Notes: generated by a model from the letters alone, not told the origin. A DNA stretch of 64,000 nt from M55B167 sp964406095 (GCA_964406095.1 CAYOQJ010000036.1:1-64000), one strand, 5' to 3'; counted from the first letter of the stretch, positions 26,891 through 37,900 are shown. Made by a program: numbers and translations.

Positions 26891-28732
26891 TTATAGCGGC
26901 TGGAGGTTGTTTTCGACCACCGAATCAAGGCAGCCTTTTAAACGGACAGAGTGCGGGCCGCAACCGCTGATAAAGTTATTCGTAACCGTTATGTTCCGAT
27001 GCAAATCAAGCGATATTTCCCGACGCTTTTCACCGTAAGCACCGGCCTGGATCGCGGCTGCGCCGTTTTCAATATAACCTTTTGTGTATCCGCACCCGCT
27101 GATCCGATTGCCGCGCACCATTACATCGGCAACATGCAGCCCTTCACGTGGAAAAACACCGATATGCAGGGCGCAGGAGGCGCAGCGCTCGAAGGTGTTG
27201 TTTTCGATAACACCGAACTCCGATCCCAGCAGTACGCCGAAACGGGAGTTGTTGCGAATCAGGTTATCGGCAACATAAAAGGAGCGATTATTTTTGGTCA
27301 GATTGTAAACACAGGTGACACCGCCTTTTTTGTCACCGTCGGGCACCACTATACCGATTCTGTCGGCAAAGCTCACAACTCTGGATTTAACATCTCTCTT
27401 CACCACCTTTGTGCGGAGCGGCAAAGCACCTTCGATCGCCGTCCACAACGCCACCTGATCACCGGGATCAAGACGCATCACCGCATAGGGTTTAAGCTTC
27501 ACAGAAAAATCATCGACTGCGGTGGCAATCGGATCTCCGACTGAATGAAAATTCATGCAGTCATCACCATTGGCGACAAATTCGCAACTCTGTACCCAGG
27601 GGCCGATCTCATTGCGACGCACATAGACGCAGTCGGCGGTGACCGATGAATAACGTCCCGGCTTGAGCAGAACCGCGCAATGCGCGACAACCAGGGCTGA
27701 ACCGTCTATACAGCTGACAAACTGACTTGGACTTGCGAAGGCCGTGACCGTGCTGATGCAGAGAGAGACCGACTTGACCGCGCGCAGAATGTTGCGGCTG
27801 TCCCAGCGGGCAACCCGCAACATAAGATCGCCGACTTCGAAATCCGATGTCTTGAACCAGGCCGGATTGAGCTGAATCAGGTGCAGCAACTCGCCGTTGC
27901 GCACAAAACTTCTCAGATAACTCTGCTTGCCATCATGAATATAGGTCTCCGAACGCGGTTTTATCGCGCCGGGGCTGGAGCGATCCAGCTGGCGCATATG
28001 GGTTCTGTCAGCGGCCAGCATCCGCGGATCATTCAATTCCAGCCCATTACCACCGGCATCACAAACCGATTTAAGCGTCATCTTATTACTGCCGGCATCG
28101 CGAGAGCGCACCTCGCAGAGAACGTAGGGCAGCGGGTCGTAATCCACCGTAAAATTCCGCAGCACCACATTGGTGCAGCAATCCAGATGGAAAAGACGGT
28201 TAGCCGGATTAGTCACGATTATGTTGTGTCCATCGCCGTCGAACATCAGATCGCGAGTTTGGTACAGTTTCATGATATCGATATCCGCGCAACCCCACCA
28301 CACATCCTCGGTCAGGCGCACGGTGGCTGGAGCGGTTTTACGTGCCAGATCGAAGGCGTAGCGCACATCTTTGATCGAGTAACTTGCATCAATCGTGATG
28401 ATGTTACGATCAAACATCGCCACTCTGAAACTCTGCGGTTCACTCCACCCGGCATTGGGATTAAGACGCGAGCGCACCCGCCAGTGGTAGGTTGCTCCCT
28501 GCTCAAAGCAATGCCCGACCGCAACAAAACGGTTGAGCGGCGTACGGCTCTGTATCTCTGGTCGGTCAAAATTCCGATTGGCGGCAATCTGCACCTCATA
28601 GCCCGGAAAAGCGGCGTCGGCATGCTGCCGCAGCCAGATCAGGTCGGGACAGATACCCGTAAGTTGCACATCTCTTGCGTACAGACCCGAAGTAAGTGCG
28701 GATATAAATAAAATTGGCCTCAGAAACTGCAT
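26891..28732 (-). CDS. Secreted right-handed parallel beta-helix protein
   Basis: The ATG at 28732 begins MQFLRPILFISALTSGLYA, a signal peptide; a GTG twelve codons earlier is the alternative. An N-terminal fibronectin-type III-like segment (LIWLRQHADAAFPGYEVQIA, YHWRVRSRLNPNAGWSEPQS) is followed by a parallel beta-helix of pectate lyase/glycosidase type, with coils such as CTNVVLRNFTVDYDPLPY, NNRSFYVADNLIRNNSRFGV and LGSEFGVIENNTFERC. Such proteins bind or cleave polysaccharides (polysaccharide lyase or GH28/GH110-like). I cannot name the catalytic residues. The neighbouring divergent sulfatase suggests use of a sulfated polysaccharide. Confidence 0.78.
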   Translation of the reverse strand: MQFLRPILFISALTSGLYARDVQLTGICPDLIWLRQHADAAFPGYEVQIAANRNFDRPEIQSRTPLNRFVAVGHCFEQGATYHWRVRSRLNPNAGWSEPQSFRVAMFDRNIITIDASYSIKDVRYAFDLARKTAPATVRLTEDVWWGCADIDIMKLYQTRDLMFDGDGHNIIVTNPANRLFHLDCCTNVVLRNFTVDYDPLPYVLCEVRSRDAGSNKMTLKSVCDAGGNGLELNDPRMLAADRTHMRQLDRSSPGAIKPRSETYIHDGKQSYLRSFVRNGELLHLIQLNPAWFKTSDFEVGDLMLRVARWDSRNILRAVKSVSLCISTVTAFASPSQFVSCIDGSALVVAHCAVLLKPGRYSSVTADCVYVRRNEIGPWVQSCEFVANGDDCMNFHSVGDPIATAVDDFSVKLKPYAVMRLDPGDQVALWTAIEGALPLRTKVVKRDVKSRVVSFADRIGIVVPDGDKKGGVTCVYNLTKNNRSFYVADNLIRNNSRFGVLLGSEFGVIENNTFERCASCALHIGVFPREGLHVADVMVRGNRISGCGYTKGYIENGAAAIQAGAYGEKRREISLDLHRNITVTNNFISGCGPHSVRLKGCLDSVVENNLQPL

Positions 28733-29282
28733 GCCCGGGATTGTAACATGCCGACAAATCGGAAACACTCTTTTTCGGATTTAAATCACTGCCTTTACAG
28801 GGATATTTCATCTGGAATATACATATAGCAACCCAAAACCGCCATGGCGGATCAATTGCCAAATGTCAATTTCCTCGACCAGGATTTACAGCTTCTCTCT
28901 TTTGTTTTACCTTGAGCCAATAATACTTCTTGAGTCGCAACAGCGAAATTGCGGAGAGTTGCCATTGCGTGCGCTTTCCTACTGGCAGTGCATGGCATCT
29001 GCCGTCACGATTAGTGATGTGAGTTTGGCAGACGGCGCAGAAGCACGGGGATATCAAAACAGCCTGTACCCTGAAATTACAAGCGCCCACTTGCCAGGAC
29101 GCGAACCCTCTGCCCGGCGAAATCAGTATTTTTCATTTTTCATTGTTTTCAGGCGTGATGAGGTTTATAATCAGGTGTTGTATGTCTGGCGGACGATGTT
29201 GTTGCAAAAATGACAGGTAATTGCAGGCTGAAGTATCGCCATAGTTGTCCGACTATGTCGGAAAAAATTTTAGGAGCCTTCG
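28733..29282. other. Intergenic region between divergent beta-helix and sulfatase genes
   Basis: An open frame at 28863-29213 shows no recognisable domain, no good ribosome site and an unusual composition, so I do not call it. The promoters of the two flanking genes must lie here, but I see no convincing -35/-10 pair. The sulfatase ribosome site AGGAG is at 29272-29276. Confidence 0.4.
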
Positions 29283-31178
29283 ATGAAAAGAGTGCGTACA
29301 TCTCTAGGAATCATTACAATTCTGTCCGGTCTGGCCTACGCGACGGTGTCAGCCGGTCAGGATCGGCCCAACATCTTGTGGATAACCAGCGAAGACAACG
29401 GCTGTTTTCTGGGTTGCTACGGAGACAGCAACGCCAGCACACCAAATCTGGACGCTTTGGCGGAGCGCGGCGTACGTTATGAAAACTGCTTTGCCAACGC
29501 CCCGGTCTGCGCCGTTGCGCGCAGTTCCTGGATTCTCAGTCTGCCGGCCGTTTCATCCGGTATTCATCACATGCGCTGTAAGTACAGGCTCCCGAAAGAG
29601 CTGATTCCTTATCCGACACTTTTCAAGCGGGCTGGCTATTATGTAACCAACAATAGCAAAACCGATTACAACACCCGATCGTTTCACAAAGAAATCTGGG
29701 ACGAATGCCACGGACGGGCACACTACAAAAACCGCAAGCCGGGGCAGCCTTTTTTTGCAATCTTTAATATTGGCACAAGTCATGAGAGCAGCATCTTTCC
29801 GAAAGTGGTGGAACGCCGGGTCAAACAGGGAGCAATACCTGAGAAGCCCCAGGTGGCGGCGGAAAACATCAAACTGCCGCCCTATCAGGTACGGGCTCCC
29901 GAGACCATTCAAGACTGGCAGCGCATGTATGATTCCATCAAGCTGATGGATCGAGAGGTCGGGCGGGTGATCAGAGAGTTGGAAAAATCCGGCGAAGCGG
30001 ACAACACAATCATAATTTACAACTCTGATCATGGTGGCATTACTCTGCGCAGCAAACGTTATCTGCATGACAGCGGAACTCGTGTACCGCTCATCGTTTA
30101 TTTTCCGGAAAAATGGCGACATCTGGCACCGGGTCGGGCGGGATCGGTCAGTGATCGTCTGGTACAGTTTATTGATATGCCCCGCACATTTCTATCACTA
30201 TGCGGCATAGATATTCCGCAGCACTACGCCGGCAGGGTTTTTTTGGGGTCCGGTGTAGAGCCTGCTCCTGAGTATGTTTTTCTCTTCTCGAACCGCTTTG
30301 ATGAGTGTCCCGACATGCGGCGGGCCATTACCGACGGACGCTGGAAATACATCCGCAACTATCAACCGGATCGTCCCCGTTATCAGATGCTACGCTACAT
30401 CTGGTTTCAGGAAGGGCAGCAGTCGCAATACCACGCCTACAAAGCGGGACGCACCAGCGAAGCTCAAGCGGCGCACTACCGTGATCAACCACCGGAGGAA
30501 CTCTACGACACCAGCACTGATCCGCATGAGATCAGGAATCTTGCCACCGAGAGCAATTTCAAAGAGAAGTTGCAAGCTATGCGCGGTCGGCTGAACAGTG
30601 AAATTCTAGCAACCCGGGATATCGGCTTCCTACCTGAGCCCCTGATGGCGGCAATCGACGCGGACAACGCGGGAGAAACCATTTATGAGTTCGCCCGCGA
30701 CGAGAGCAACTATCCATTGGAAGATATTCTGAAGCTGGCTAATCTTGCGCACCAGCGCAATCCAGCCGCTATACCGGCATACATTCAAGCCCTCGGCCAT
30801 TCGACGGAGACGATCCGTTGCTGGGGCATGATGGGACTACGTATGCTCGGGACACAAGCCGCACCGGTTAAAGCGCAGATCGAGCGGGCTCTCAAAGACT
30901 CTGACGCCAGCGTACGCATCAACGCAGCCATCACCCTGGGCAATCTTGGTGAAAAAGAACGGGCATGTGCTTTGCTGATTGAGGAAGCACGCTCCGCGAC
31001 AACCGATCCGCACGGTCTCTGGGCGTTGGACGGCATCAAATATCTGGGCATGGCGCAGGTTGTCGGGACTCTCGATAAGAAAGATATTGTGAAAAAGGGC
31101 AGAAACTATACCGAACGAACCTGGAAATTGCTCATAACAGGCGGTGATATGCACACTCCCGGCGACAAGGGCTGGTAG
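29283..31178 (+). CDS. Sulfatase with C-terminal HEAT-like repeats
   Basis: A 631-residue protein with a signal peptide (ITILSGLAYATVSAGQ). The sulfatase domain opens with RPNILWITSEDNG, where the Glu-Asp pair binds calcium, and the active-site region reads PVCAVARSSWILSLPAVSSG. The Cys should become formylglycine, but the canonical CxPxR has Val in place of Pro. Further signatures are GIHHMRCKYRLP, the NSDHGG metal motif at about residue 250 and KRYLHDSGTRVPLIVYFP. Residues ~500-600 hold two or three HEAT-like repeats (CWGMMGLRMLGTQAAPVKAQ, DASVRINAAITLGNLGEKE). It removes sulfate esters from polysaccharides; no maturase gene is in the window. AGGAG lies six bases before the ATG. Confidence 0.9.
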   Translation: MKRVRTSLGIITILSGLAYATVSAGQDRPNILWITSEDNGCFLGCYGDSNASTPNLDALAERGVRYENCFANAPVCAVARSSWILSLPAVSSGIHHMRCKYRLPKELIPYPTLFKRAGYYVTNNSKTDYNTRSFHKEIWDECHGRAHYKNRKPGQPFFAIFNIGTSHESSIFPKVVERRVKQGAIPEKPQVAAENIKLPPYQVRAPETIQDWQRMYDSIKLMDREVGRVIRELEKSGEADNTIIIYNSDHGGITLRSKRYLHDSGTRVPLIVYFPEKWRHLAPGRAGSVSDRLVQFIDMPRTFLSLCGIDIPQHYAGRVFLGSGVEPAPEYVFLFSNRFDECPDMRRAITDGRWKYIRNYQPDRPRYQMLRYIWFQEGQQSQYHAYKAGRTSEAQAAHYRDQPPEELYDTSTDPHEIRNLATESNFKEKLQAMRGRLNSEILATRDIGFLPEPLMAAIDADNAGETIYEFARDESNYPLEDILKLANLAHQRNPAAIPAYIQALGHSTETIRCWGMMGLRMLGTQAAPVKAQIERALKDSDASVRINAAITLGNLGEKERACALLIEEARSATTDPHGLWALDGIKYLGMAQVVGTLDKKDIVKKGRNYTERTWKLLITGGDMHTPGDKGW

Positions 31179-31317
31179 GAACTGAAACATTGCCCAACCT
31201 GTATCAACTGCCATACGAACCAAAACAATTTGTGCATGGAACCATTATAAGGGATGATTTTTATCTTTAACCGTGCATCTACATAAACAGAATCAACACA
31301 ATAACAAGGAAGTACAC

Positions 31318-32322
31318 ATGCAGAAAATAAAGTCGTTGGCAGTTTTGAGCATCCTTTGCAGCAGTTCTCTTTGCGCCGATACCGTAATCTTTAAAGGTGG
31401 TGACCGCCTGAGCGGCAGCGTAACCAAGGTCAAAGAGGGCAAAATGATCTTTGAATCCAAGGTGGCCGGAACCCTGACCCTGGACATGCAGGATATTCAA
31501 ACCTTTGAAACTGAGCAGGCGATAACCATTGAAAAACCTGACGGTACGCGTGTTGAAAGCCGCAGCTTTGCCAGTGAGGCCGGCAACATCACGCTGGCTA
31601 CGGACAAAACGTCATTGCCGTTGAGTGAGATCATCCAGATCAACCCTGACAAGCCAACCTGGCACGGCAAAATAACGGCAGGCGCTATTCTGGCACGCGG
31701 CAATACACACAGCGAAACCGCCAATGCCGGAGCTCAGGCATCTTTACGCCGCGAGAATGACCGGATCTCACTGGCTGCCGGGTATCTCTTCGCCCGTCAG
31801 CGTGACACCTCTACCGGAGAGGACGACACCACCGAAGATCGTTGGTTCCTGAGCGGCAAATACGACTATTTTCTAAGTAACCAAATGTATCTGTATGGCA
31901 ACACCATGTACGAAAAAGACCGCATCGCCAATCTTGATATGCGTGTAACTCCCGGCGGCGGTGTCGGCTATCAATGGATTGAACGCGATGATTTCAATTT
32001 CAACACCGAGGCCGGTTTGAACTGGGTGCATGAAGAGTACTCAAATCCCAGTGAAACCCGTGATCATATAGCGATCAGGCTTGCTTACCATCTGGACAAA
32101 ACTCTGTGGGAGAGTGTCAAGGCCTTCCACAACGTAACTTTTCTGCCCAGCACTGAACGCAGCGACGTCTATTTGGTTTATGCCGACGCCGGACTGGAAA
32201 CCAGAGTTGTCGGCAACTGGATACTGGAGGCTAAAGCCGAACTGCAACACGACTCCACACCGGCGGACGCTCTTGACAAAACAGACTACCGCTACATTTT
32301 GGGAGTAGGCTACACTTTCTAA
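31318..32322 (+). CDS. DUF481 family outer-membrane protein
   Basis: The start at 31318 follows AAGGAA and opens with a signal peptide (MQKIKSLAVLSILCSSSLCA); the frame is open 15 codons further upstream but without a ribosome site. A small SH3/Sm-like N-terminal domain (GGDRLSGSVTKVKEGKMIFE) is followed by the DUF481 beta-barrel (GKITAGAILARGNTHSETA, then alternating strands to a C-terminal YRYILGVGYTF). The last residue is Phe, the usual signal for outer-membrane insertion. DUF481 proteins include the salt-induced YdiY family; function is unknown. A 40-bp dispersed repeat lies directly behind the stop. Confidence 0.87.
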   Translation: MQKIKSLAVLSILCSSSLCADTVIFKGGDRLSGSVTKVKEGKMIFESKVAGTLTLDMQDIQTFETEQAITIEKPDGTRVESRSFASEAGNITLATDKTSLPLSEIIQINPDKPTWHGKITAGAILARGNTHSETANAGAQASLRRENDRISLAAGYLFARQRDTSTGEDDTTEDRWFLSGKYDYFLSNQMYLYGNTMYEKDRIANLDMRVTPGGGVGYQWIERDDFNFNTEAGLNWVHEEYSNPSETRDHIAIRLAYHLDKTLWESVKAFHNVTFLPSTERSDVYLVYADAGLETRVVGNWILEAKAELQHDSTPADALDKTDYRYILGVGYTF

Positions 32323-32324
32323 AG

Positions 32325-32364
32325 CTGAGTTAAATGATTGTTAATAAGGAATTTGTTAATTTTA
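32325..32364 (+). repeat. Dispersed intergenic repeat, copy 1 (partial, 40 bp)
   Basis: The sequence from CTGAGTTAAATGATTG to TTGTTAATTTTA matches the second half of the 70-bp copies at 45665-45734 and 57963-58032 with one mismatch to each. It contains two TTGTTAAT words separated by seven bases. It starts three bases after the stop of the DUF481 gene and is in the same orientation as the other copies. Confidence 0.9.
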
Positions 32365-32442
32365 GGATAATCCGGTTACAAACCTGATTTATGCCGGACG
32401 GCAATGTGTTTAAAATCAAAATGCGGGGGTAGCCGCAGTAAT

Positions 32443-33906
32443 TCATCCATTTTTGAAATCGGTCAGATGTCCGATCAGAGAGCGGAAGCCACGCCAGTAA
32501 AATTTGAGATCGGCTTTGAGATCACGAGTTGTCAACAGGCGCCGGATAATTGTCTCTGGATGTATGAAAGCTTTATATACACGGCGTACCGCCTCTTTGG
32601 TGTACGCCTCGGGAACATCGCTTTTCATTACCTGACGTCGCATATCATAGTCGTTCCAGTCAAGGGTTAACAGCAGCTCATTTTCCGAGAGTTCTTTAAA
32701 CAGCGGAGTACCGGGATACGGAATCATCATCGTACACTGCAGGGTATAAGCGTCGCCCTTGCGTAGCAGACGGCGCGCAAGGGCGACGGTATTTTCTATA
32801 TCAGCTTCATGTTCCCAGGGGTAGCCGAACATGATTGTGACATGCACATCCAGACCGGCGCGGGCGGCGTTATGTGCGCCGCTGATGATATCTTCGACCT
32901 GTAAATTTTTATTGAGTTTGTCAAGAGTCGGCTGGTTAGCCGACTCGACGCCGAAGAGCACCAATCGGAAACCGGCTTCGCGCATCAGAAGATAATCATC
33001 GTAGCTCAAGTGACCAAAGCGCATATTACAGTCGATGCGTATCCTTTTATTATAACCGCGATTGATCATCTCGTGGCAGAATGTACTCAGCCAGCTGCCG
33101 ACAGGCAGGCAACCGGTGTCATCCATTATCTCGCGAATACCGTATTTTTCAATCAGTTCGCCGATCTCATTAACACAGCTGATTGGGTCACGTGTGCGAA
33201 ATGAGGGGTAGAGAGTTGTCCAGGAACAAAATGTGCACTTGCCATGCCAACAGTCACGACCGGCCATGATATAGGTGCCGGGAGTTTCACGGTAATTACC
33301 GTTTTTTTCAGAGTAAAGCTCCCAATGCGTAAGCTCGCGGTCAATCCAGGGAATGGAATTCAGGTTGTGATCCAGCTTGAAGGGGCCGCTGTTTTTGATT
33401 TCATAACCCTCACGCCAATATACACCACCCTCCAGACGGACTGTATCCAGCTCACCGGATGACAAAGCTACAAGCAGATTAAGCAGCAGAAAATCGTAAT
33501 CGCCGCCGGTCAGGATATAATCAACCGGCGACTCCGCGAAGCTTTCATTGGGTAGCGCGGTCACATGGTCGCCCACCAGCACAACGATCACTTCGGGTTT
33601 TTTATTTTTCAGTTCTCTGATATACTCCCAATGTAACTTTACTACCGGCGTTTTGGTTTCCAGCACCACAACATCCGGTTTGAATTCAGCGAGCTGTCGT
33701 GCAAACTCATTCAAGCTCCACTCAAAAGCGATGCCATCCAGCCAACCGACCTCGTGTCCGGCACGTTTAAGCATAGTGGCCATCTGGGCCGGCACCACCG
33801 GATAGATATAAGTCGGTCGCGAGAACCATTGAAACTGACGGTTCTGTGTTAAAAGAGGCACCCCTTTTTCAGATTCAAACGGTGGATAGGCAATTGCTAC
33901 TCTCAA
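32443..33906 (-). CDS. B12-binding radical SAM protein
   Basis: A TTG at 33906, six bases behind AAGGAG, gives the start LRVAIAYPPFESEKGVPLL; the longer frame lacks a ribosome site. Residues ~1-160 form a cobalamin-binding-like Rossmann domain (MATMLKRAGHEVGWLDG, VIVVLVGDHVTALP). The radical SAM cluster motif is GRDCWHGKCTFCSW, a C-x4-C-x2-C spacing instead of C-x3-C-x2-C. The barrel continues with RIDCNMRFGHLSYDDYLLM and LVLFGVESANQPTLDKLNK. Such proteins carry out radical methylations or ring formations in cofactor, lipid or natural-product synthesis; the substrate here is unknown. It is last of three minus-strand genes after the macroglobulin-like gene and the CDF transporter. Confidence 0.86.
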   Translation of the reverse strand: MRVAIAYPPFESEKGVPLLTQNRQFQWFSRPTYIYPVVPAQMATMLKRAGHEVGWLDGIAFEWSLNEFARQLAEFKPDVVVLETKTPVVKLHWEYIRELKNKKPEVIVVLVGDHVTALPNESFAESPVDYILTGGDYDFLLLNLLVALSSGELDTVRLEGGVYWREGYEIKNSGPFKLDHNLNSIPWIDRELTHWELYSEKNGNYRETPGTYIMAGRDCWHGKCTFCSWTTLYPSFRTRDPISCVNEIGELIEKYGIREIMDDTGCLPVGSWLSTFCHEMINRGYNKRIRIDCNMRFGHLSYDDYLLMREAGFRLVLFGVESANQPTLDKLNKNLQVEDIISGAHNAARAGLDVHVTIMFGYPWEHEADIENTVALARRLLRKGDAYTLQCTMMIPYPGTPLFKELSENELLLTLDWNDYDMRRQVMKSDVPEAYTKEAVRRVYKAFIHPETIIRRLLTTRDLKADLKFYWRGFRSLIGHLTDFKNG

Positions 33907-34063
33907 AACAAACTCCTTCTGCTTGATTAACTGACGGTTGGTATTTAAGCACAAACGCCCTGTTGTAACGAGACATTTCACCGCAATTTACGGTAACGCG
34001 GCAAGCCTGCGGTCTGTCCCGGCATCTCTGTACCTCGATGTTAAACATCATCTTATCCCGCGC

Positions 34064-34963
34064 TTACATGGTTGGCGAATGTTCCGGTTCTATATGGATA
34101 GAGATAAAGGCGGATTCACCGAAACGTTCCGTAATTTCTGATTCAATCTTTTTTGTGATTGCATGTGCGGCATCTACCCGCATAGCGGATGGCACACGAA
34201 TATGAAAGTCGACGGCAATATCGGAACCGATGCGTCTGGTGCGCAGATTATGCGGGTGTGTTACCTCCGGAACAGATGCGGCAATCCGCATAATCTCAGC
34301 CTCCACCTCGGTGCTCAGTGACTCTTCAACCAGCTCTCTGAGACTCTCTGAAAGCAGGGAGGCAGCTATTTTGAAGATAAACAAGCTAACCACAACAGCT
34401 GCCAAAGGATCAAGAACATGCCACCTCTCCCCCAAAAATATAGCACCTCCAATTCCCGCAAGAGTGCCGACTGATGTCAAGGCATCCGAGCGATGATGCC
34501 AAGCATTGGCAATGACAGCTCTGCTTCTGATCTGCCGGCCTTTCGCCGCCGTATAGTGGTAGAGAGACTCTTTTATGATAATGCTGAGAGCGGCGGCGAT
34601 CATCGCCACAATGCCAGGTGCTTGAAGACTCTCTCCTTGCAGGCTACGCCATATTTTAATGGTGCCCTCTTTGAAAACACCCGCTCCGGCAATCATCAGC
34701 ACAGCGGCTACGACCACCGTCGCGAGTGTCTCATACTTACCGTGGCCATATTTATGTTCTTTATCTGCAGGTTTGGCGGAAAATCTAAAGCTGACAAGGA
34801 TGACAACATCGGTAGCGCAATCCGATAGCGAATGCAGGGCATCGGCTGTCATCGCGCCGCTGTGTCCGACCACCCCTGCCACCAATTTAAAGAGCGTCAG
34901 TAAAAAATTGACCGCGAGCCCAATCCAGGTGACACTGCTAGCCGCTATGGCACGTTTATTCAA
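34064..34963 (-). CDS. Cation diffusion facilitator (CDF) metal transporter
   Basis: A ~300-residue protein with about six membrane helices. The metal-site motifs are ALHSLSDCATD in helix 2 and AWHHRSDALTSVGTLAG in helix 5, the HxxxD/HHxxD pairs of zinc- and iron-type CDF exporters. A His/Lys segment (DKEHKYGHGKYETLA) sits in the loop after helix 2, and the C-terminal cytoplasmic domain (VDFHIRVPSAMRVDAAHAIT) is present. A TTG at 34963 lies about eight bases behind AGAGGAG; the frame is open to an ATG at 34993, which would overlap the preceding gene by four bases. It exports divalent metal with proton exchange at the inner membrane. Confidence 0.88.
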   Translation of the reverse strand: MNKRAIAASSVTWIGLAVNFLLTLFKLVAGVVGHSGAMTADALHSLSDCATDVVILVSFRFSAKPADKEHKYGHGKYETLATVVVAAVLMIAGAGVFKEGTIKIWRSLQGESLQAPGIVAMIAAALSIIIKESLYHYTAAKGRQIRSRAVIANAWHHRSDALTSVGTLAGIGGAIFLGERWHVLDPLAAVVVSLFIFKIAASLLSESLRELVEESLSTEVEAEIMRIAASVPEVTHPHNLRTRRIGSDIAVDFHIRVPSAMRVDAAHAITKKIESEITERFGESAFISIHIEPEHSPTM

Positions 34964-34989
34964 AACATTCACTCCTCTGTTCAGCGACA

Positions 34990-37900
34990 TCACTGCGCTT
35001 TCTGCGGTGGTGAAGCCTTACGTACAACTGCACCGAGATCATCGCTTAAAACCAGCACTGCGAATTTCGCGACATTGTCGATCTGATTGCTGTTAAGCGA
35101 AGCATAGTCAAAGCGTCCGCGCAGATCGGTGTAACCGTCTTTATAGAAACTGATCGCTCCGTCGTTCATGCGAGCATAAACCTTGACATAAACGCCTGGT
35201 AGCAGAGCGCCGCTTTCGGAATGTCGCACACTCAAGACACCGTAACGATCAACCATTTGCAGCTCAATTGAGTTCGCGTAGCAAGCCTGCGCACATCTGA
35301 CTCCAGCGGCGGTTGCCTCAACCATAACATTGCCTTTAGCAAAGCGCGATGGCAGCGGAACACTGATCCATCGGTCATCATTCGGTATTGAAACTGTCTG
35401 TTGCAGGGCTGGTCGCACAGTCGAGAAATCTGCGCTGCTGGCCTCCACAAAGGGAGCTCGTGAAAAGAGCGGTTCAATATCCATCGGGTAGAAGTTCAAC
35501 TCGCAGAGTTTTACATTCACTCCCTTGAGTTTAATGATGTCTTTTTCAATCTCCATATTCAGGAGCGGTTCAGTGCCGGCCAGAAGGGCGAGAACCTGAT
35601 CGCGACTGCGTGCATCAACTGCGGCTGCGGGTACATTGCCCGCGATTTCGCCAACCTGTGCCAACACCGACTCGAATTTCAGGCGCCATTTTTCCACCGG
35701 GTATTGTTCATAACCGGAAGCGATATTTCGCGCACGTTTAATATCTCCGCGATAAAAAGCGAGGTAGGCATCAAGATAATCATACTGCACCTGCTCGGCG
35801 ACATGTTGACGCTCAACTCGGTCAAACCATTCAAGTGCCTCACTAACTCTGTCCTGCAGTGTCATTGCCCAGGCTACTGCCAATTCATCTTCATCTTCCA
35901 GTTGCGGTTTAAAGGCGAGGATCTCCATAAACTTTTCATAATTCGCACGAAACCGCGTATTCAAAATCTTGTGTTCCACCCCGACTTTATGCGCTCGAGG
36001 ATTGACCAGCGGCGCATATTCCAGGTGTTCATAGAACTCATGTTGAACCGGATTTATCCTCAACAACGGCGCATCCAGCCACAGGCCGCACTGCCCGGCC
36101 AGTGTTGAACGCTCCAGATACTCCGCAATTTCGGCTGGTGTGTTGTGAAAGATACTGTATGACCAGAGCGTGCTATTGTAAACACCGCGTTCAGCGAGTA
36201 GATCAATAATCCGGGTAAAGAGCTGCAGTTCCTTCATACGCCAAGCGATATCATCCAGTGCAACGCGATAAATATTGTTGACATTCAGGTACTCCAGCAC
36301 CTGCTCAGCGGTACCATACTGCGCAATCCAGCTCCATGAATTTTTGTCTTCAGCGGTCAAACGGTCAACGACATTGAAGAGCAGCGGATCAGCCTTGGCG
36401 ACCACCCCGGCATCACTCGCAACTGTTACCGGATAATGAGAATATCTGCCACTCTCCGGGAAATAGAAGTGATATTCACTTGTTTCTGTCGCATACGGCT
36501 CAAGCGACAAAAATGAACCTTTGGTGTAAAAACCGCCGGCAATCGGAACGGCACCCTGCGGTATCTGCAAAAGCTGACGCACCTTCATACGGCCCTCTGT
36601 CGGGTTGGTCAGCACAACACGGGCACCATAAACAACGCCTTTCAAAAACTCATCGGTAACGATTTTGTCAAAACGCTGACTACCTTCATAGCGGTAACGA
36701 TCATCCATTCTGAAAAAGCTCTGCGCAACCAAAGCGGTCGCAGACGGCGCTCTGTCGGCAGGCTGAATGCGGCGATAAAAAACAAGTGCCGGGGAATTGA
36801 CAGTAAAACTTAATTTGTCTTTAGCTGTCATCTCTTTATGCGGCTGTGCCTGAAAGGGCAGATCGGTCACCGCCAGAGCCAGCATTATTTCGGCGAATGA
36901 ATTTGCCGCCAGCGTCACACTGCCGCTGAGAAAATTTGTTAGAGTGGCATGTTCTGCAAACTCTTGCCAGAACAGATTGGGTTTGATCAGTTCGGCATTC
37001 TGTTTTTCGACAGGTAATTCATAGTAATTGTTCTCAGCCCACTCACGGGTGTTATTCAGTTTCTGATAGAGTCGCCGAGTCTGTTTGCGCGCCTCCAGCT
37101 CAGCGGTGCGATGGGCATCTGTGGTGATGACGGATTTGCCCGCCCGCAGCATCATGTCGTCAACATCCGCTTTTTTTAAAGCTTTGGCACTCTCAGCTTT
37201 AGATTTCAGCGGTCTGCGTCCGCCGAAGGTTGCCAGCGCAGGTGCCGCATCTGGTGGCCCATCTATGCGGTTGCGCATCATAAGTGCAACACTCTGCCTG
37301 GTCGAAGCATTCAAGGCTCCGCCCTGCAACGCGGTTTCAAAGAGCCGGTTAAGTCTTTCCTGATCGACCGGCAGCACCTCCACCTGCTCACGCAGAGCGC
37401 GTGCCAGCAAATTTTTCCTGCCAGATGCTTCATGTGCCAGCAAAGCCCGTTCAGCCGCATTCAAGCGCGCAAAAGTCAAGCCGCGCATATATTTACTCAA
37501 GTCATTGCCGAGCAGCCAGTCATCGATGAATCGTTTATCGCGTTTGTTGGCGACAAAGGTTTTTACCACCCGGTTGAAAAACTCGCGGTCTTTAAAGCGC
37601 AGAAAAAGATTCAGCTCATGACAGACGTAACGAGAGTAAAGTTCCTTCTTGCGTTTGATCGGCAATCGGTTCCACTCTGTGATAAAGGCAAACTCCCGCA
37701 GAGTCTGATCCTGACTTAACGCGACAAACAGATGATAGAGTTTCGCGACTGAATCATAAATTTTGTACTGTGCTGACCGCTGGGAGCTGATCTCAAACTG
37801 CTCCCCTGTCTGCAGAATTGCGACCTGCTGACTCTCCGCAAAATCGTGATCATGTGGTAGCGCTGATATCAGGCGGCGTTCACGTGTTGCAAACTTTGCA

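Noticed and set aside
28863..29213. 116-codon open frame between the beta-helix and sulfatase genes
   Set aside because: It shows no family features or ribosome site and lies in a region needed for divergent promoters.
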